A stretch of DNA of 64,000 bases from Pseudomonas sp. G34 (lineage in GTDB: Bacteria; Pseudomonadota; Gammaproteobacteria; Pseudomonadales; Pseudomonadaceae), in NCBI RefSeq assembly GCF_031119625.1, contig NZ_JAVHZV010000027.1:1-64000 (forward strand), read 5' to 3'. Positions within the stretch are counted from its first letter, which is position 1, and every line of letters starts with the position of its first letter. A program made the translations under genes and the position numbers. A model generated the notes under the pieces. It did not search any database and had not been told where the DNA came from. It saw only the letters and a list, made by a program, of their open reading frames with translations. This document shows, piece after piece, positions 1 through 8,382 of the stretch.

Positions 1-78
1 TGCTTTTGAAGAATTTTTTCTTTCTTCTCAACACCTTGCAGCGCCCGACCAGATCATCTTCTCTCCAGCGGGAGGCGC
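1..78 (-). other. Probable rRNA operon leader (partial)
   Basis: This is transcribed leftward from the promoter block and ends at the window edge. It is AT-rich at its left end (an A/T-rich run around 10-22 on the plus strand) and has no credible ORF. It is called as leader from position only; the boxA antitermination site and the 16S gene would lie outside the window. Confidence 0.45.
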
Positions 79-310
79 ATTCTACAGCGTTACAAACCGC
101 TGTCAACACCCTCTTTTACCGCCTTCGATCAAACCCGACCGAACCATCAACAGAACCACTCAAACCACTCTGTCGATGCCGGCGCATTCTACTCGAATTC
201 GCCGTCCGTGCAACCTTTATTTTCGTCTAACTCATTGATCTACAAGGAGTTTTCAGATCAGGCTGCGCCGGAAGTGGTGCGCATTATAGGCCGCCATAAT
301 TTCTGGTCAA
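79..310 (-). promoter_or_regulatory. Triple tandem rRNA-operon promoter block, reading left
   Basis: On the minus strand there are three sigma70-like promoters in a row: TTGACC-16-TATAAT (305-310 / 283-288), TTGCAC-16-TAGAAT (208-213 / 186-191) and TTGACA-16-TAGAAT (101-106 / 79-84). All three have the same 16-bp spacer and a GC-rich GCGCC/GCGCACC discriminator just after the -10, typical of stringently controlled rRNA promoters. No gene follows inside the window. Inference: a 16S-23S-5S operon starts beyond the left edge; in P. aeruginosa an rRNA operon also lies beside the msrPQ pair. The -35 of the first promoter lies 10 bp past the msrQ stop codon. Confidence 0.75.
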
Positions 311-319
311 CCGTTTATT

Positions 320-937
320 TCACTTTGGCTGAACTTTCTGCCCTGCCCCGCCTATCCGCGGGATTCGGCGCATGAGCGCGGGGATACGCAGCACCAGCAG
401 CACGGCTCCAAGCGCTGCATAGATAGCCCATTCCTGCAGATCCGCCCTGACGATCCACAACATATGCAGCAACCCCAGCGGCAGGATCAGGTAGATGAGG
501 CGATGCAGCTTCTTCCAGGACTTGCCCAGGCGGCGCTGACTGTATCGATTGGAGGTCACGGCCAGCAGCAGCAAGCCGAACAGCGCGACCGCACCGACGA
601 TAATGTACGGGCGCTTGCGCAGCTCGACGGCCAGTTGCGACCAGTCCAGCCCCAGAATGAAAACCGCGTAAGCGGCCAGGTGCAGAACCCCATAGGCGAA
701 ACACCACAAGCCGAGCTGGCGGCGCACGGCCATCCAGCCCGACCAACCGCTGAGCTTCTGCAATGGGGTCATGCTCAGGGTGATCAGCAGGAGGATCAGC
801 GCGCCCAGCCCCAGCCGCTCGACCAGTACCTTGCCAGGATCAGGCCCCAGCGCGAACGACCAGGCCTGATACAGCCAGTACAACGGCCACACGGCGACCA
901 GCACGAAAACGAGAAGACGCCAGTACGGGTGCCGCAT
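320..937 (-). CDS. msrQ: MsrQ, haem-binding membrane subunit of the MsrPQ methionine sulfoxide reductase
   Basis: A 205-residue integral membrane protein (ferric reductase-like transmembrane domain) that passes electrons from the quinone pool to periplasmic MsrP for repair of oxidised methionines. Several hydrophobic helices are evident, including WRLLVFVLVAVWPLYWLYQA at the N-terminus. Length matches the YedZ/MsrQ family. I start at the ATG whose first bases overlap the msrP stop as TGATG; an upstream TTG in frame is less likely. The overlap implies translational coupling. Last gene of its operon; the rRNA promoters begin right after it. Confidence 0.92.
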   Translation of the reverse strand: MRHPYWRLLVFVLVAVWPLYWLYQAWSFALGPDPGKVLVERLGLGALILLLITLSMTPLQKLSGWSGWMAVRRQLGLWCFAYGVLHLAAYAVFILGLDWSQLAVELRKRPYIIVGAVALFGLLLLAVTSNRYSQRRLGKSWKKLHRLIYLILPLGLLHMLWIVRADLQEWAIYAALGAVLLVLRIPALMRRIPRIGGAGQKVQPK

Positions 938-1950
938 CAATAGTTCTTCCGCAGATCGAGGTTGCTATAAAGGCTGGCGACCTCATCGGCATAGCCATTG
1001 AACATCTGGGTCTCGCGTACGTTGGGGCTGAACAGCCCGCTGGGCAGACGACGCTCGCGCGCCTGGCTCCAGCGAGGATGGTCGACGGTCGGGTTCACGT
1101 TGGCATAGAAGCCGTACTCCTGGGCCGCGATGCTTTGCCAGGTGGTTTGCGGCTGCTCGCTCACCAGGCTGATGCGCACGATCGACTTGATACTCTTGAA
1201 GCCGTACTTCCAGGGCACCACCAGGCGCAGCGGCGCGCCGTTCTGGTTAGGCAGCTCGCGGCCATACATGCCTACCGCCAATATGGCCAAGGGGTTCATC
1301 GCCTCATCCAGGCGCAGCCCCTCTACATACGGCCAGTCGATCAACCCAAACCGCGAGCGTTGCCCCGGCATGCTGTCCGGATCGTTGAGGGTTTCAAAGC
1401 GAATGTACTTGGCTGCCGAGGTTGGCTCTACCTTGTTGAGCAGCGCCGAAATGGGAAAACCGATCCACGGGATCACCATGGACCAGGCTTCCACGCAGCG
1501 TAATCGGTATATACGCTCTTCCAGCTGATACGGCTTGAGGAAGTCTTCCAGCGCATAGCGGCCAGGCCTGCCGACCTCGCCATCGATCACCACGGACCAG
1601 GGCTCGGTTTTCAGGCTGCCAGCATTGGCGGCGGGATCCGACTTGTCGGCACCGAACTCATAGAAGTTGTTGTAGTGGGTGGCGTCGTGGAACGGCGTGA
1701 TCGCTTCGTCCTTGACGGTGACCGCATTCCATTTGGTTGCGGCGATACGATCCGCCAACCAGGCTGGCGCCTTGCCGGGTTCGACATCGGCATAGCGTTC
1801 GCCCAGCGCCGACTGTGCCCAGGCAGGCACGCTGCTTAGCGCGGCCCCGGCTGCGGCAGCTGACATGAAGGTGCGACGGGAGAGATAGATTGACTCGGGG
1901 GTAACATCCGATTCATTGCACTCGGATGACTGACGCAGCTTGATCAGCAT
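937..1950 (-). CDS. msrP: MsrP, periplasmic molybdopterin methionine sulfoxide reductase catalytic subunit
   Basis: A 337-residue YedY/MsrP family enzyme that reduces protein-bound methionine sulfoxide in the periplasm using a molybdenum-molybdopterin cofactor. The N-terminus has a twin-arginine signal (SRRTFM at residues 24-29, then an Ala-rich stretch ending AWA). The conserved Cys that ligands molybdenum is in RLRCVEAWS, about residue 152. The downstream msrQ start overlaps its stop codon. Gene order msrP-msrQ is as in other proteobacteria. Confidence 0.95.
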   Translation of the reverse strand: MLIKLRQSSECNESDVTPESIYLSRRTFMSAAAAGAALSSVPAWAQSALGERYADVEPGKAPAWLADRIAATKWNAVTVKDEAITPFHDATHYNNFYEFGADKSDPAANAGSLKTEPWSVVIDGEVGRPGRYALEDFLKPYQLEERIYRLRCVEAWSMVIPWIGFPISALLNKVEPTSAAKYIRFETLNDPDSMPGQRSRFGLIDWPYVEGLRLDEAMNPLAILAVGMYGRELPNQNGAPLRLVVPWKYGFKSIKSIVRISLVSEQPQTTWQSIAAQEYGFYANVNPTVDHPRWSQARERRLPSGLFSPNVRETQMFNGYADEVASLYSNLDLRKNY

Positions 1951-2012
1951 GATGACTCCGCAGTATCGGGACAGACCAGCCCAATAGACTACGGAGTCTG
2001 CAGGAAATTACA

Positions 2013-2828
2013 TCACTCCACTGACTTGCGACGACGCAAACGCAGCAGATATTGAATCGGGCCGGATGCCGCGTAGGCCAGGAAGATCAGCAGCAGGATA
2101 CGCGGCGGATCGCTGAACACCACGGCGAACACCAGCACCACGGCAAGAATCGCCACGAACGGCACGCGACCTTTCAGGTCGAGGTTCTTGAAGCTGTTGT
2201 ACTTGATGTTGCTGACCATCAGCATGCCGGCAGCAGCCACCAGGACGGCGACCACGAACGACATGTTGGAGCCCTGGATACCGAAGTCGCTGAACGCCCA
2301 CACGGTACCGGCGACCACGCCAGCAGCAGCCGGGCTGGCCAGACCGATGAAGTAGCGCTTGTCGACGCTGCCGATCTGCGTATTGAAACGCGCCAGGCGC
2401 AATGCGGCACCGGCCACATAGATGAAGGCGACCATCCAGCCGACCTTGCCCATGCTGCCCAAGGCCCACTCGAACGCCAGCAGTGCCGGCGCGACGCCAA
2501 AGGCGACCATGTCGGACAGCGAGTCGTATTCGGCGCCAAATGCGCTCTGGGTGTTGGTCAGGCGTGCGACGCGACCGTCCAGGCCGTCCAGCACCATGGC
2601 CACGAACACCGTGGCAGCCGCCACGTAGAAGTTGCCGTTCATGGCATTGATGATGGAATAGAAGCCGGCGAACAGGTTCGCGGTGGTGAACAGATTGGGC
2701 AGCAGGTAGATGCCGCGATGACGCACCTTGCGCCCCTCGTCGTCATGCCCTTCCTCAATATGCTCGTCGATGGGCAGTAAGCTGTCATCGTCCCGGGACG
2801 ACTTGGGCTCTTGCGGACGCTCGCTCAT
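2013..2828 (-). CDS. pssA: CDP-diacylglycerol--serine O-phosphatidyltransferase (phosphatidylserine synthase)
   Basis: Makes phosphatidylserine from CDP-diacylglycerol and serine, the committed step to phosphatidylethanolamine, in the inner membrane. The CDP-alcohol phosphotransferase signature DGxxAR-x8-G-x3-D-x3-D is complete (DGRVAR, G, D, D). Many hydrophobic segments follow and the C-terminus is basic (LRLRRRKS). The frame stays open 110 codons further upstream, but I start at MSERPQEP (271 residues): this agrees with family length, and the upstream residues are low-complexity and not like the family. Lies downstream of ilvC, separated by a terminator. Confidence 0.93.
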   Translation of the reverse strand: MSERPQEPKSSRDDDSLLPIDEHIEEGHDDEGRKVRHRGIYLLPNLFTTANLFAGFYSIINAMNGNFYVAAATVFVAMVLDGLDGRVARLTNTQSAFGAEYDSLSDMVAFGVAPALLAFEWALGSMGKVGWMVAFIYVAGAALRLARFNTQIGSVDKRYFIGLASPAAAGVVAGTVWAFSDFGIQGSNMSFVVAVLVAAAGMLMVSNIKYNSFKNLDLKGRVPFVAILAVVLVFAVVFSDPPRILLLIFLAYAASGPIQYLLRLRRRKSVE

Positions 2829-3071
2829 GAACAACACCTTGCATCGGATTTGAATTTTCGACCGAGCCGCCGCAAAAGCGTTCGCCCTAACGGCGGCCTG
2901 GGTACAGGGCTTTATACCAGAAGCCCGGGCTCGGCTCTTTACCAAAAGCGCCTGGGCAGGCTGGTACTGCGTTAAAAATCGCTTCGGCCTGCGCATTAAC
3001 AGCTCGTAAGCTCGGCGCCTTTTTTCTTTGCCCGAGCTTCGCCCGGGGACTGTTCGTACCGCGCCTGGAAC
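2829..3071 (-). other. Intergenic leader between ilvC terminator and pssA, possible dispersed repeat
   Basis: No gene is seen. The middle (about 2960-3060) contains a block resembling interspersed sequences I associate with Pseudomonas intergenic regions (a CGTTAAAAATCGCTTCGGCCTG core near 2971). It should contain the pssA promoter, which I cannot place with confidence. Confidence 0.3.
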
Positions 3072-3099
3072 GAAAAAACGCGGCCGGGGCCGCGTTCTT
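3072..3099 (-). terminator. Rho-independent terminator of ilvC
   Basis: On the minus strand a perfect GC-rich stem (AACGCGGCC / GGCCGCGTT with a 2-base tip) is followed by six T residues, 17 bases after the ilvC stop codon. It should separate ilvC from pssA transcription. Confidence 0.85.
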
Positions 3100-3115
3100 C
3101 GTTGATCGGTTCGAC

Positions 3116-4132
3116 TCAGTTCTTGGCTTTGTCGACGATCTTGTTGGCCGCAATCCACGGCATCATCGAACGCAGTTGCTCACCGATCACTTCGATGCCG
3201 TGGGCAGCGTTGTTACGACGCTTGGCGGTCATCGACGGGTAGCCGGTGGCACCTTCGCTGATGAACATCTTCGCGTACTCGCCGTCCTGGATGCGCTTGA
3301 GTGCATTGCGCATGGCCTGGCGGGATTCGGCGTTGATGACTTCCGGGCCGGTCACGTACTCGCCGTACTCGGCGTTGTTGGAGATCGAGTAGTTCATGTT
3401 GGCGATACCGCCTTCGTACATGAGGTCAACGATCAGTTTCAGTTCGTGCAGGCACTCGAAGTAGGCCATTTCCGGCGCGTAGCCCGCTTCGACCAGGGTT
3501 TCGAAACCGGCCTTGACCAGCTCGACGGTGCCGCCACAGAGAACGGCTTGCTCGCCGAACAGGTCGGTTTCGGTCTCGTCCTTGAAGGTGGTTTCGATGA
3601 TGCCGGTACGGCCGCCGCCAACGCCCGAGGCGTAGGACAGGGCAACGTTCTTGGCATTGCCGGAAGCGTCCTGGTAAACAGCGATCAGGTCAGGGATGCC
3701 GCCGCCTTTGACGAACTCGGTACGCACGGTGTGGCCTGGAGCCTTCGGCGCGATCATGATCACGTCGAGGTCGGCACGCGGAACGACCTGGTTGTAGTGA
3801 ATCGCGAAGCCGTGGGAGAAGGCCAGAGTGGCGCCTTTCTTGATGTTCGGCTCGATCTCGTTCTTGTACAGCGCGCCCTGGAACTCGTCCGGGGTGAGGA
3901 TCATCACCAGGTCAGCGGCAGCGACGGCAGACGCCACGTCGGCAACTTTCAGGCCATGGGCTTCAGCCTTGGCAACGGTAGCAGAGCCTTTACGCAGGCC
4001 GACGGTAACGTCGACGCCGGAATCCTTCAGGTTGCACGCCTGAGCGTGGCCCTGGGAGCCGTAACCGATGATGGCAACTTTCTTGCCCTGGATGATCGAG
4101 AGGTCACAGTCTTTGTCGTAATAAACTTTCAT
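3116..4132 (-). CDS. ilvC: Ketol-acid reductoisomerase (NADP+), class I
   Basis: Second step of isoleucine/valine synthesis: isomerises and reduces acetolactate or acetohydroxybutyrate to the dihydroxy acid using NADPH and Mg2+. The 338-residue length is the short class I form. The Rossmann signature GYGSQGHAQA is at residues 24-33, and the C-terminal knotted domain contains the metal-binding EDxxGE-equivalent (DETETDLFGEQAVL) and the later E-rich helices. It is divergently paired with ilvY, which probably activates it when acetolactate-type substrates accumulate. Confidence 0.97.
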   Translation of the reverse strand: MKVYYDKDCDLSIIQGKKVAIIGYGSQGHAQACNLKDSGVDVTVGLRKGSATVAKAEAHGLKVADVASAVAAADLVMILTPDEFQGALYKNEIEPNIKKGATLAFSHGFAIHYNQVVPRADLDVIMIAPKAPGHTVRTEFVKGGGIPDLIAVYQDASGNAKNVALSYASGVGGGRTGIIETTFKDETETDLFGEQAVLCGGTVELVKAGFETLVEAGYAPEMAYFECLHELKLIVDLMYEGGIANMNYSISNNAEYGEYVTGPEVINAESRQAMRNALKRIQDGEYAKMFISEGATGYPSMTAKRRNNAAHGIEVIGEQLRSMMPWIAANKIVDKAKN

Positions 4133-4208
4133 GTTCTTGGCTCTTGTATCGCGAAAGGGATGGGGTGCCGAGCACCGCTACGGGAGTTACCTTAAGTGAT
4201 CCGCACCA

Positions 4209-4232
4209 TTGCGTAAAATGATATATTCGCAA
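4209..4232. promoter_or_regulatory. Candidate IlvY operator
   Basis: An inverted repeat TTGCG-N14-CGCAA lies in the 127-bp ilvC-ilvY gap, with a further ATATAT pair on either side (4221-4250). LysR-type proteins bind interrupted dyads in divergent promoters and the paired gene is ilvY, so this is the likely binding site. Inference from position and symmetry only. Confidence 0.5.
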
Positions 4233-4259
4233 CACAGCATGCCGATATATGAAACGTAA

Positions 4260-5141
4260 ATGGACAGCCACGCCCTCAGTCTCTTTCTTTCCCTGGCCGA
4301 CAACCTGCACTTCGGCAAGACCAGCCGCGAGCAGCATGTGAGCCCCTCCGCGCTCAGCCGCAGCATCAAGCAGCTCGAGGATGAAGTCGGCGCGGCGTTG
4401 TTCGTGCGCGACAACCGCTCGGTGCGCCTGACTCGCGAAGGCCAGCAGTTTCGCCAGTACGCCAGCGAGGTCATGAACGGCTGGCAGGCCATCCGCCAGA
4501 CATTCAGGCAGGACCAGCTGGTGCTGCATGGCGAGCTGTCGTTGTATTGCTCGGTGACGGCGAGCTACAGCTTCCTGTACGAGATTCTCAGCAGCTTTCG
4601 CCAGGACTACCCGCGCATCGAAATGAAGCTGCACACCGGCGATCCGGCCAAGGCCGTCGAGCGCGTGCAGCAGGGCATCGAGGATCTGGCCATCGGCGCG
4701 CGCCCGGACAACCTGCCGGCCGGCGTCGAGTTCCAGTCGATCACCCGTTCGGCGCTGCGCTTCATCGGCCCGCAAGCACCGCAGCTGTTGAGCGACGAGC
4801 AACTGAAGAATCCCGGCGCCGACACCTGGCAGGACGTACCGCTGATCCTCTCCGAGGAAGGCCTGGCGCGCACCCGCACCGACCGCTGGCTCAAGCACCA
4901 CAACATCAAGCCACGCATCTACGCCCAGGTCAGTGGCAACGAGGCCATCGTCAGCATGGTCAGCCTGGGTTTCGGGATCGGCGTGGTGCCGCAGATCGTG
5001 CTGGACAACAGCCCCCTGGCCGCGCGCATCCGCATTTACGATATCCAGCCGCCGTTGACGGCCTATGACATCGGCCTGTTCGCCCTGCACAAGCGCCTCA
5101 AGGATCCGCTGATCGCGGCCTTCTGGAATCGCCAGCGCTAA
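4260..5141 (+). CDS. ilvY: IlvY-type LysR transcriptional activator
   Basis: A 293-residue LysR-family regulator. The N-terminal winged HTH is at residues 1-60 (FGKTSREQHVSPSALSRSIK), then a substrate-binding domain. The N-terminal sequence and the divergent ilvC arrangement match IlvY of enterobacteria, which senses acetolactate/acetohydroxybutyrate and activates ilvC. It sits between ilvC and ilvHI; in P. aeruginosa, as I recall it, these genes are contiguous without ilvY, so this is a lineage difference. Confidence 0.88.
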   Translation: MDSHALSLFLSLADNLHFGKTSREQHVSPSALSRSIKQLEDEVGAALFVRDNRSVRLTREGQQFRQYASEVMNGWQAIRQTFRQDQLVLHGELSLYCSVTASYSFLYEILSSFRQDYPRIEMKLHTGDPAKAVERVQQGIEDLAIGARPDNLPAGVEFQSITRSALRFIGPQAPQLLSDEQLKNPGADTWQDVPLILSEEGLARTRTDRWLKHHNIKPRIYAQVSGNEAIVSMVSLGFGIGVVPQIVLDNSPLAARIRIYDIQPPLTAYDIGLFALHKRLKDPLIAAFWNRQR

Positions 5142-5153
5142 TGCTCAAGCCAT

Positions 5154-5183
5154 AAAAAACCCCGCACCAGGCGGGGTTCTTTA
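5154..5183. terminator. Bidirectional terminator between ilvY and ilvH
   Basis: The stem CCCCGC-accag-GCGGGG is flanked by an A run on the left and T-rich bases on the right, so it can end both convergent genes. Confidence 0.85.
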
Positions 5184-5197
5184 TTTCAGCGCTGTGC

Positions 5198-5689
5198 TCA
5201 GATGCTCAGCACCTTGTCGCCACGGGCGATACCGGTGACACCGCTGCGCACGGTCTCCAGAATCAACGCCGTGCCGATGGCTTGGATGAAGCTGTCCAGC
5301 TTGTCGCTGGTACCGGCCAGCTGGATGGTATAGACGCTCGGCGTCACGTCGACGATCTGCCCACGGAAGATGTCGGTGGTGCGCTTGACCTCGGCGCGCT
5401 GGGCGCCGGTGGCCTTGACCTTGACCAGCATCAGCTCGCGCTCGATGTGGGCGTTTTCCGACAGATCCACCAGCTTGACCACTTCGATCAGCTTGTTGAG
5501 GTTCTTGGTGATCTGCTCGATCACGTCATCATGGCCGATGGTGGTCAACGTCAGGCGCGACAGGGTCGGGTCTTCGGTTGGCGCCACGGTCAGGCTTTCG
5601 ATGTTGTAGTTGCGCTGGGAGAACAGGCCGACCACACGCGACAAGGCTCCCGGTTCGTTTTCCAGCAGCAGGGAAATGATATGACGCAT
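5198..5689 (-). CDS. ilvH: Acetolactate synthase small (regulatory) subunit
   Basis: A 163-residue regulatory subunit that binds the catalytic subunit and confers valine feedback control. An ACT domain occupies residues 2-75 (LLLENEPGALSRVVGLFSQRN), followed by the ALS_ss C-terminal domain. It begins one base after the ilvI stop, so the two subunits are co-translated. Ends at the bidirectional terminator. Confidence 0.96.
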   Translation of the reverse strand: MRHIISLLLENEPGALSRVVGLFSQRNYNIESLTVAPTEDPTLSRLTLTTIGHDDVIEQITKNLNKLIEVVKLVDLSENAHIERELMLVKVKATGAQRAEVKRTTDIFRGQIVDVTPSVYTIQLAGTSDKLDSFIQAIGTALILETVRSGVTGIARGDKVLSI

Positions 5690-5690
5690 G

Positions 5691-7421
5691 TCAGGTACGC
5701 TCCGTCTTGCTCAACCACATGTCACGCATCGCGCCACCCCGAATCTGCATCGGGTAGACGTGCTCGCTGGTATCCACGGCAATATCGAGGAACACCAGAC
5801 GGTCCTTGATCGCGAACGCCTCTTCCATCTTCGACTTGAGATCCTTGAGATCCGTGATGCGCATGCCCACGTGCCCATAGGACTCGGCCAGCTTGACGAA
5901 ATCAGGCAGCGATTCCATGTAGGAGTGCGAGTAACGGCTGCTGTACTGCATGTCCTGCCACTGGCGAACCATGCCCAGGGCGCCGTTGTTGAGGTTGATG
6001 ATCTTCACCGGCAGGTCGTACTGCAGGCAGGTCGACAGTTCCTGAATGTTCATCTGGATGCTGCCTTCACCGGTCACGCAGGCGACATCGGCATCCGGGA
6101 AGTTGAGCTTGACGCCCATCGCGGCCGGAAAGCCAAAGCCCATGGTGCCCAGGCCACCGGAGTTGATCCAGCGGTTCGGCTTGTTGAAGCGGTAGTACTG
6201 GGCCGCGAACATCTGGTGCTGACCCACGTCGGAGCTGACATAGGCCTCGCCCTTGGTGACTTCGCACAGCGTCTCGATCACGGTCTGCGGCTTGATGATC
6301 GAACCGTCGCCCTCGTTGTAAGGGAACAGGCGGCCACCGCCACGCCACTCGTCGATCTGCTTCCACCAGGTGGTTTGCGCGTCTTTGTCCGGGGTCTGCT
6401 CGATCTCCCTGAGGGCGGCGACCATTTCGCTCAGCACGCTGTCCACCGGGCCCACGATCGGGATGTCGGCCTTGACGGTCTTGGAGATCGACGCCGGGTC
6501 GATGTCGATATGGATGATCTTGGCGTTCGGGCAGAACTTGGCAGCGGTCTCGCCATTGATGACGCGGTCATCGAAGCGTGCGCCAACGGCCAGGATCACG
6601 TCGGCGTGGTGCATCGCCAGGTTGGCGGTGTAGCTGCCGTGCATGCCGAGCATGCCGACGAACTGGCGGTCATCGCCCGGGTAGGCGCCGAGGCCCATCA
6701 GGGTATTGGTGACCGGTACGTTCAGGGCGCGGGCCAGCTCGGTGAGTTGCGCCGAAGCGCCACCCAGGATAACGCCACCGCCGGAGTAGATGATCGGGCG
6801 CTTGGCCGCGAGGAGCATTTCCGCCGCCTTGCGGATCTGCCCCGAGTGCCCACGGGCAGCCGGGCTGTAGGAGCGCAGCTTGACCTTCTTCGGGTAGCTG
6901 TATTCGAACTTCTGGGTCGGATCACCCATGTCCTTGGGGATATCGACGACCACCGGGCCCGGACGCCCCGATTCAGCCAGGTAGAAGGCCTTCTTGATCA
7001 CTTCGGGAATTTCCGAAGGATGCTTGATGATGAAGCTGTGCTTCACGATCGGCCGGGAGATGCCGACCATGTCGACTTCCTGAAAGGCATCGGTGCCGAC
7101 CACGGTGCTGGCCACCTGACCGGAGATGATCACCATCGGGATCGAATCCATGTAGGCGGTGGCGATACCGGTCACGGCGTTGGTCGCGCCCGGCCCGGAA
7201 GTCACCAGCACCACGCCGGCCTTGCCGGTGGCACGGGCGTAGCCGTCGGCCATATGGGTCGCCGCCTGCTCGTGGCGAACCAGGATGTGGGTCACTTCCG
7301 GTTCTTTGAACAAGGCATCATAGATGTGCAGGAGGGCACCACCCGGATACCCATAGATGTACTTAACGCCTTCGTCACGCAACGAGCGGACGACCATTTC
7401 AGCGCCGGATAAAAGCTCCAC
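5691..7421 (-). CDS. ilvI: Acetolactate synthase catalytic subunit
   Basis: ThDP-, Mg2+- and FAD-dependent enzyme that joins pyruvate with pyruvate or 2-oxobutyrate. The catalytic Glu is in LVRHEQAATH (about residue 51) and the ThDP/Mg motif is GEGSIQMN near the C-terminal third. I start at a GTG (VELLSGAEM, 576 residues): a GAGGTG ribosome site lies 6 bases upstream and this start fits the family. The frame stays open for another 72 codons upstream without family similarity that I can recognise. First gene of ilvIH. Confidence 0.95.
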   Translation of the reverse strand: MELLSGAEMVVRSLRDEGVKYIYGYPGGALLHIYDALFKEPEVTHILVRHEQAATHMADGYARATGKAGVVLVTSGPGATNAVTGIATAYMDSIPMVIISGQVASTVVGTDAFQEVDMVGISRPIVKHSFIIKHPSEIPEVIKKAFYLAESGRPGPVVVDIPKDMGDPTQKFEYSYPKKVKLRSYSPAARGHSGQIRKAAEMLLAAKRPIIYSGGGVILGGASAQLTELARALNVPVTNTLMGLGAYPGDDRQFVGMLGMHGSYTANLAMHHADVILAVGARFDDRVINGETAAKFCPNAKIIHIDIDPASISKTVKADIPIVGPVDSVLSEMVAALREIEQTPDKDAQTTWWKQIDEWRGGGRLFPYNEGDGSIIKPQTVIETLCEVTKGEAYVSSDVGQHQMFAAQYYRFNKPNRWINSGGLGTMGFGFPAAMGVKLNFPDADVACVTGEGSIQMNIQELSTCLQYDLPVKIINLNNGALGMVRQWQDMQYSSRYSHSYMESLPDFVKLAESYGHVGMRITDLKDLKSKMEEAFAIKDRLVFLDIAVDTSEHVYPMQIRGGAMRDMWLSKTERT

Positions 7422-7640
7422 GTTGTTCACCTCTATTACGCCAGAAAACCGCCCTTTTGCAGGGTCGGCCCGAGTAGGTTTACTGCCAGCAGAGCATGAG
7501 CGACTGTGGTCGCCGACTACGTCAGCTACAACTGAGCAAGTATTGGGACCGCCCCTGATGTGTTGCGGGGCTTTCCCACCCAGCGCGAGGTAACGCGTTG
7601 CGGGTGTAACGAAAGGTCGGCGCGGGTAGCGCCTCATGTC
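7422..7640 (-). promoter_or_regulatory. ilvI leader region
   Basis: About 220 bp upstream of the GTG with no separate gene. A weak hairpin (ACCCT/AAGGG then CGGTTTT, around 7445-7466 read on the minus strand) just before the ribosome site resembles a small attenuator, but I see no convincing Leu/Ile/Val-rich leader peptide. Control by attenuation is speculative. Confidence 0.3.
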
Positions 7641-7774
7641 TACTGAGCTGAAGCCAGCTTGCGGCTGACCCCACTACAGCGAGCAACCGATTGTTGATAT
7701 TCACCACCGGCAAGTCAAGCGATGCGTGACGGAATACGCGATATCCGGCAACCATGCCTTAGCCACCGCCGAGT

Positions 7775-7806
7775 CGCCGGATCGCCGGATCGCCGGATCG
7801 CCGGAT
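7775..7806. repeat. Short tandem repeat, 4 x 8 bp (CGCCGGAT)
   Basis: Four exact head-to-tail copies of CGCCGGAT in the intergenic region between the divergent ilvI and DUF4124 genes. This could vary in copy number between strains by slippage. No coding potential; effect on the promoters unknown. Confidence 0.85.
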
Positions 7807-7927
7807 AGCGCCGATGTGAAACAGACCCGCCTGCGCCGAACGCCGATTGGTTATAGTGGCGACCTGCGTTGCAACTTCGCGTTGCCAGTACGTCAATCAG
7901 CCGATGCACCCTGCATAAGGACACTCC

Positions 7928-8371
7928 ATGCGCCGCATGATTCTCACCAGCAGCCTGCTGCTCGCCCTGAGTGCGAGCGCCATGGCCGGACAGATCTACA
8001 AATGGGTCGACGCCCAGGGCGTCACCCATTTTGGCGAGCAACCGCCCCAGGGCCAGCAATCCACCACGGTCAATCCGTCGGCAGCGCCACCGCCCACCAC
8101 GACGACCGAAGCGAAGCCGGCGCCGACCTTCGACAGCATCGCCGATCCCGAGCAAGCCGCTGCCGATGCCAAGGTGAAGAAGGAGGTTGCCGCCCAGGAA
8201 GCCGAGCGCAAGAAGTACTGCGAAACGCAGCGCAACAACCTGGCGCAGCTGGAGAACAACCCGCGGGTACGCGTGGAGGAGGAAGGTGGGGAAATGCGCC
8301 GCCTCGGCGAGGACGAGCGCCAGAAGCGCATCGCCGACGCCAAGCAGGCGATCAAGGAAAACTGCCAGTAA
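7928..8371 (+). CDS. DUF4124-domain secreted protein
   Basis: A 147-residue exported protein of unknown function. It has a signal peptide (MRRMILTSSLLLALSASAMA, cleaved before GQIYKWVD). The DUF4124 domain follows (IYKWVDAQGVTHFGEQPP, residues 23-40), then a Pro/Thr linker and a charged, probably helical C-terminal half with two Cys (YCETQ and ENCQ). An AAGGAC ribosome site precedes the ATG. A likely -10 (TATAGT) is around 7852-7857. The domain is common in proteobacterial envelope proteins. Confidence 0.85.
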   Translation: MRRMILTSSLLLALSASAMAGQIYKWVDAQGVTHFGEQPPQGQQSTTVNPSAAPPPTTTTEAKPAPTFDSIADPEQAAADAKVKKEVAAQEAERKKYCETQRNNLAQLENNPRVRVEEEGGEMRRLGEDERQKRIADAKQAIKENCQ

Positions 8372-8382
8372 CGCTGGATGCT

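Noticed and set aside
5688..7412. Plus-strand open frame opposite ilvI
   Set aside because: Antisense shadow of acetolactate synthase; no ribosome site or domain.
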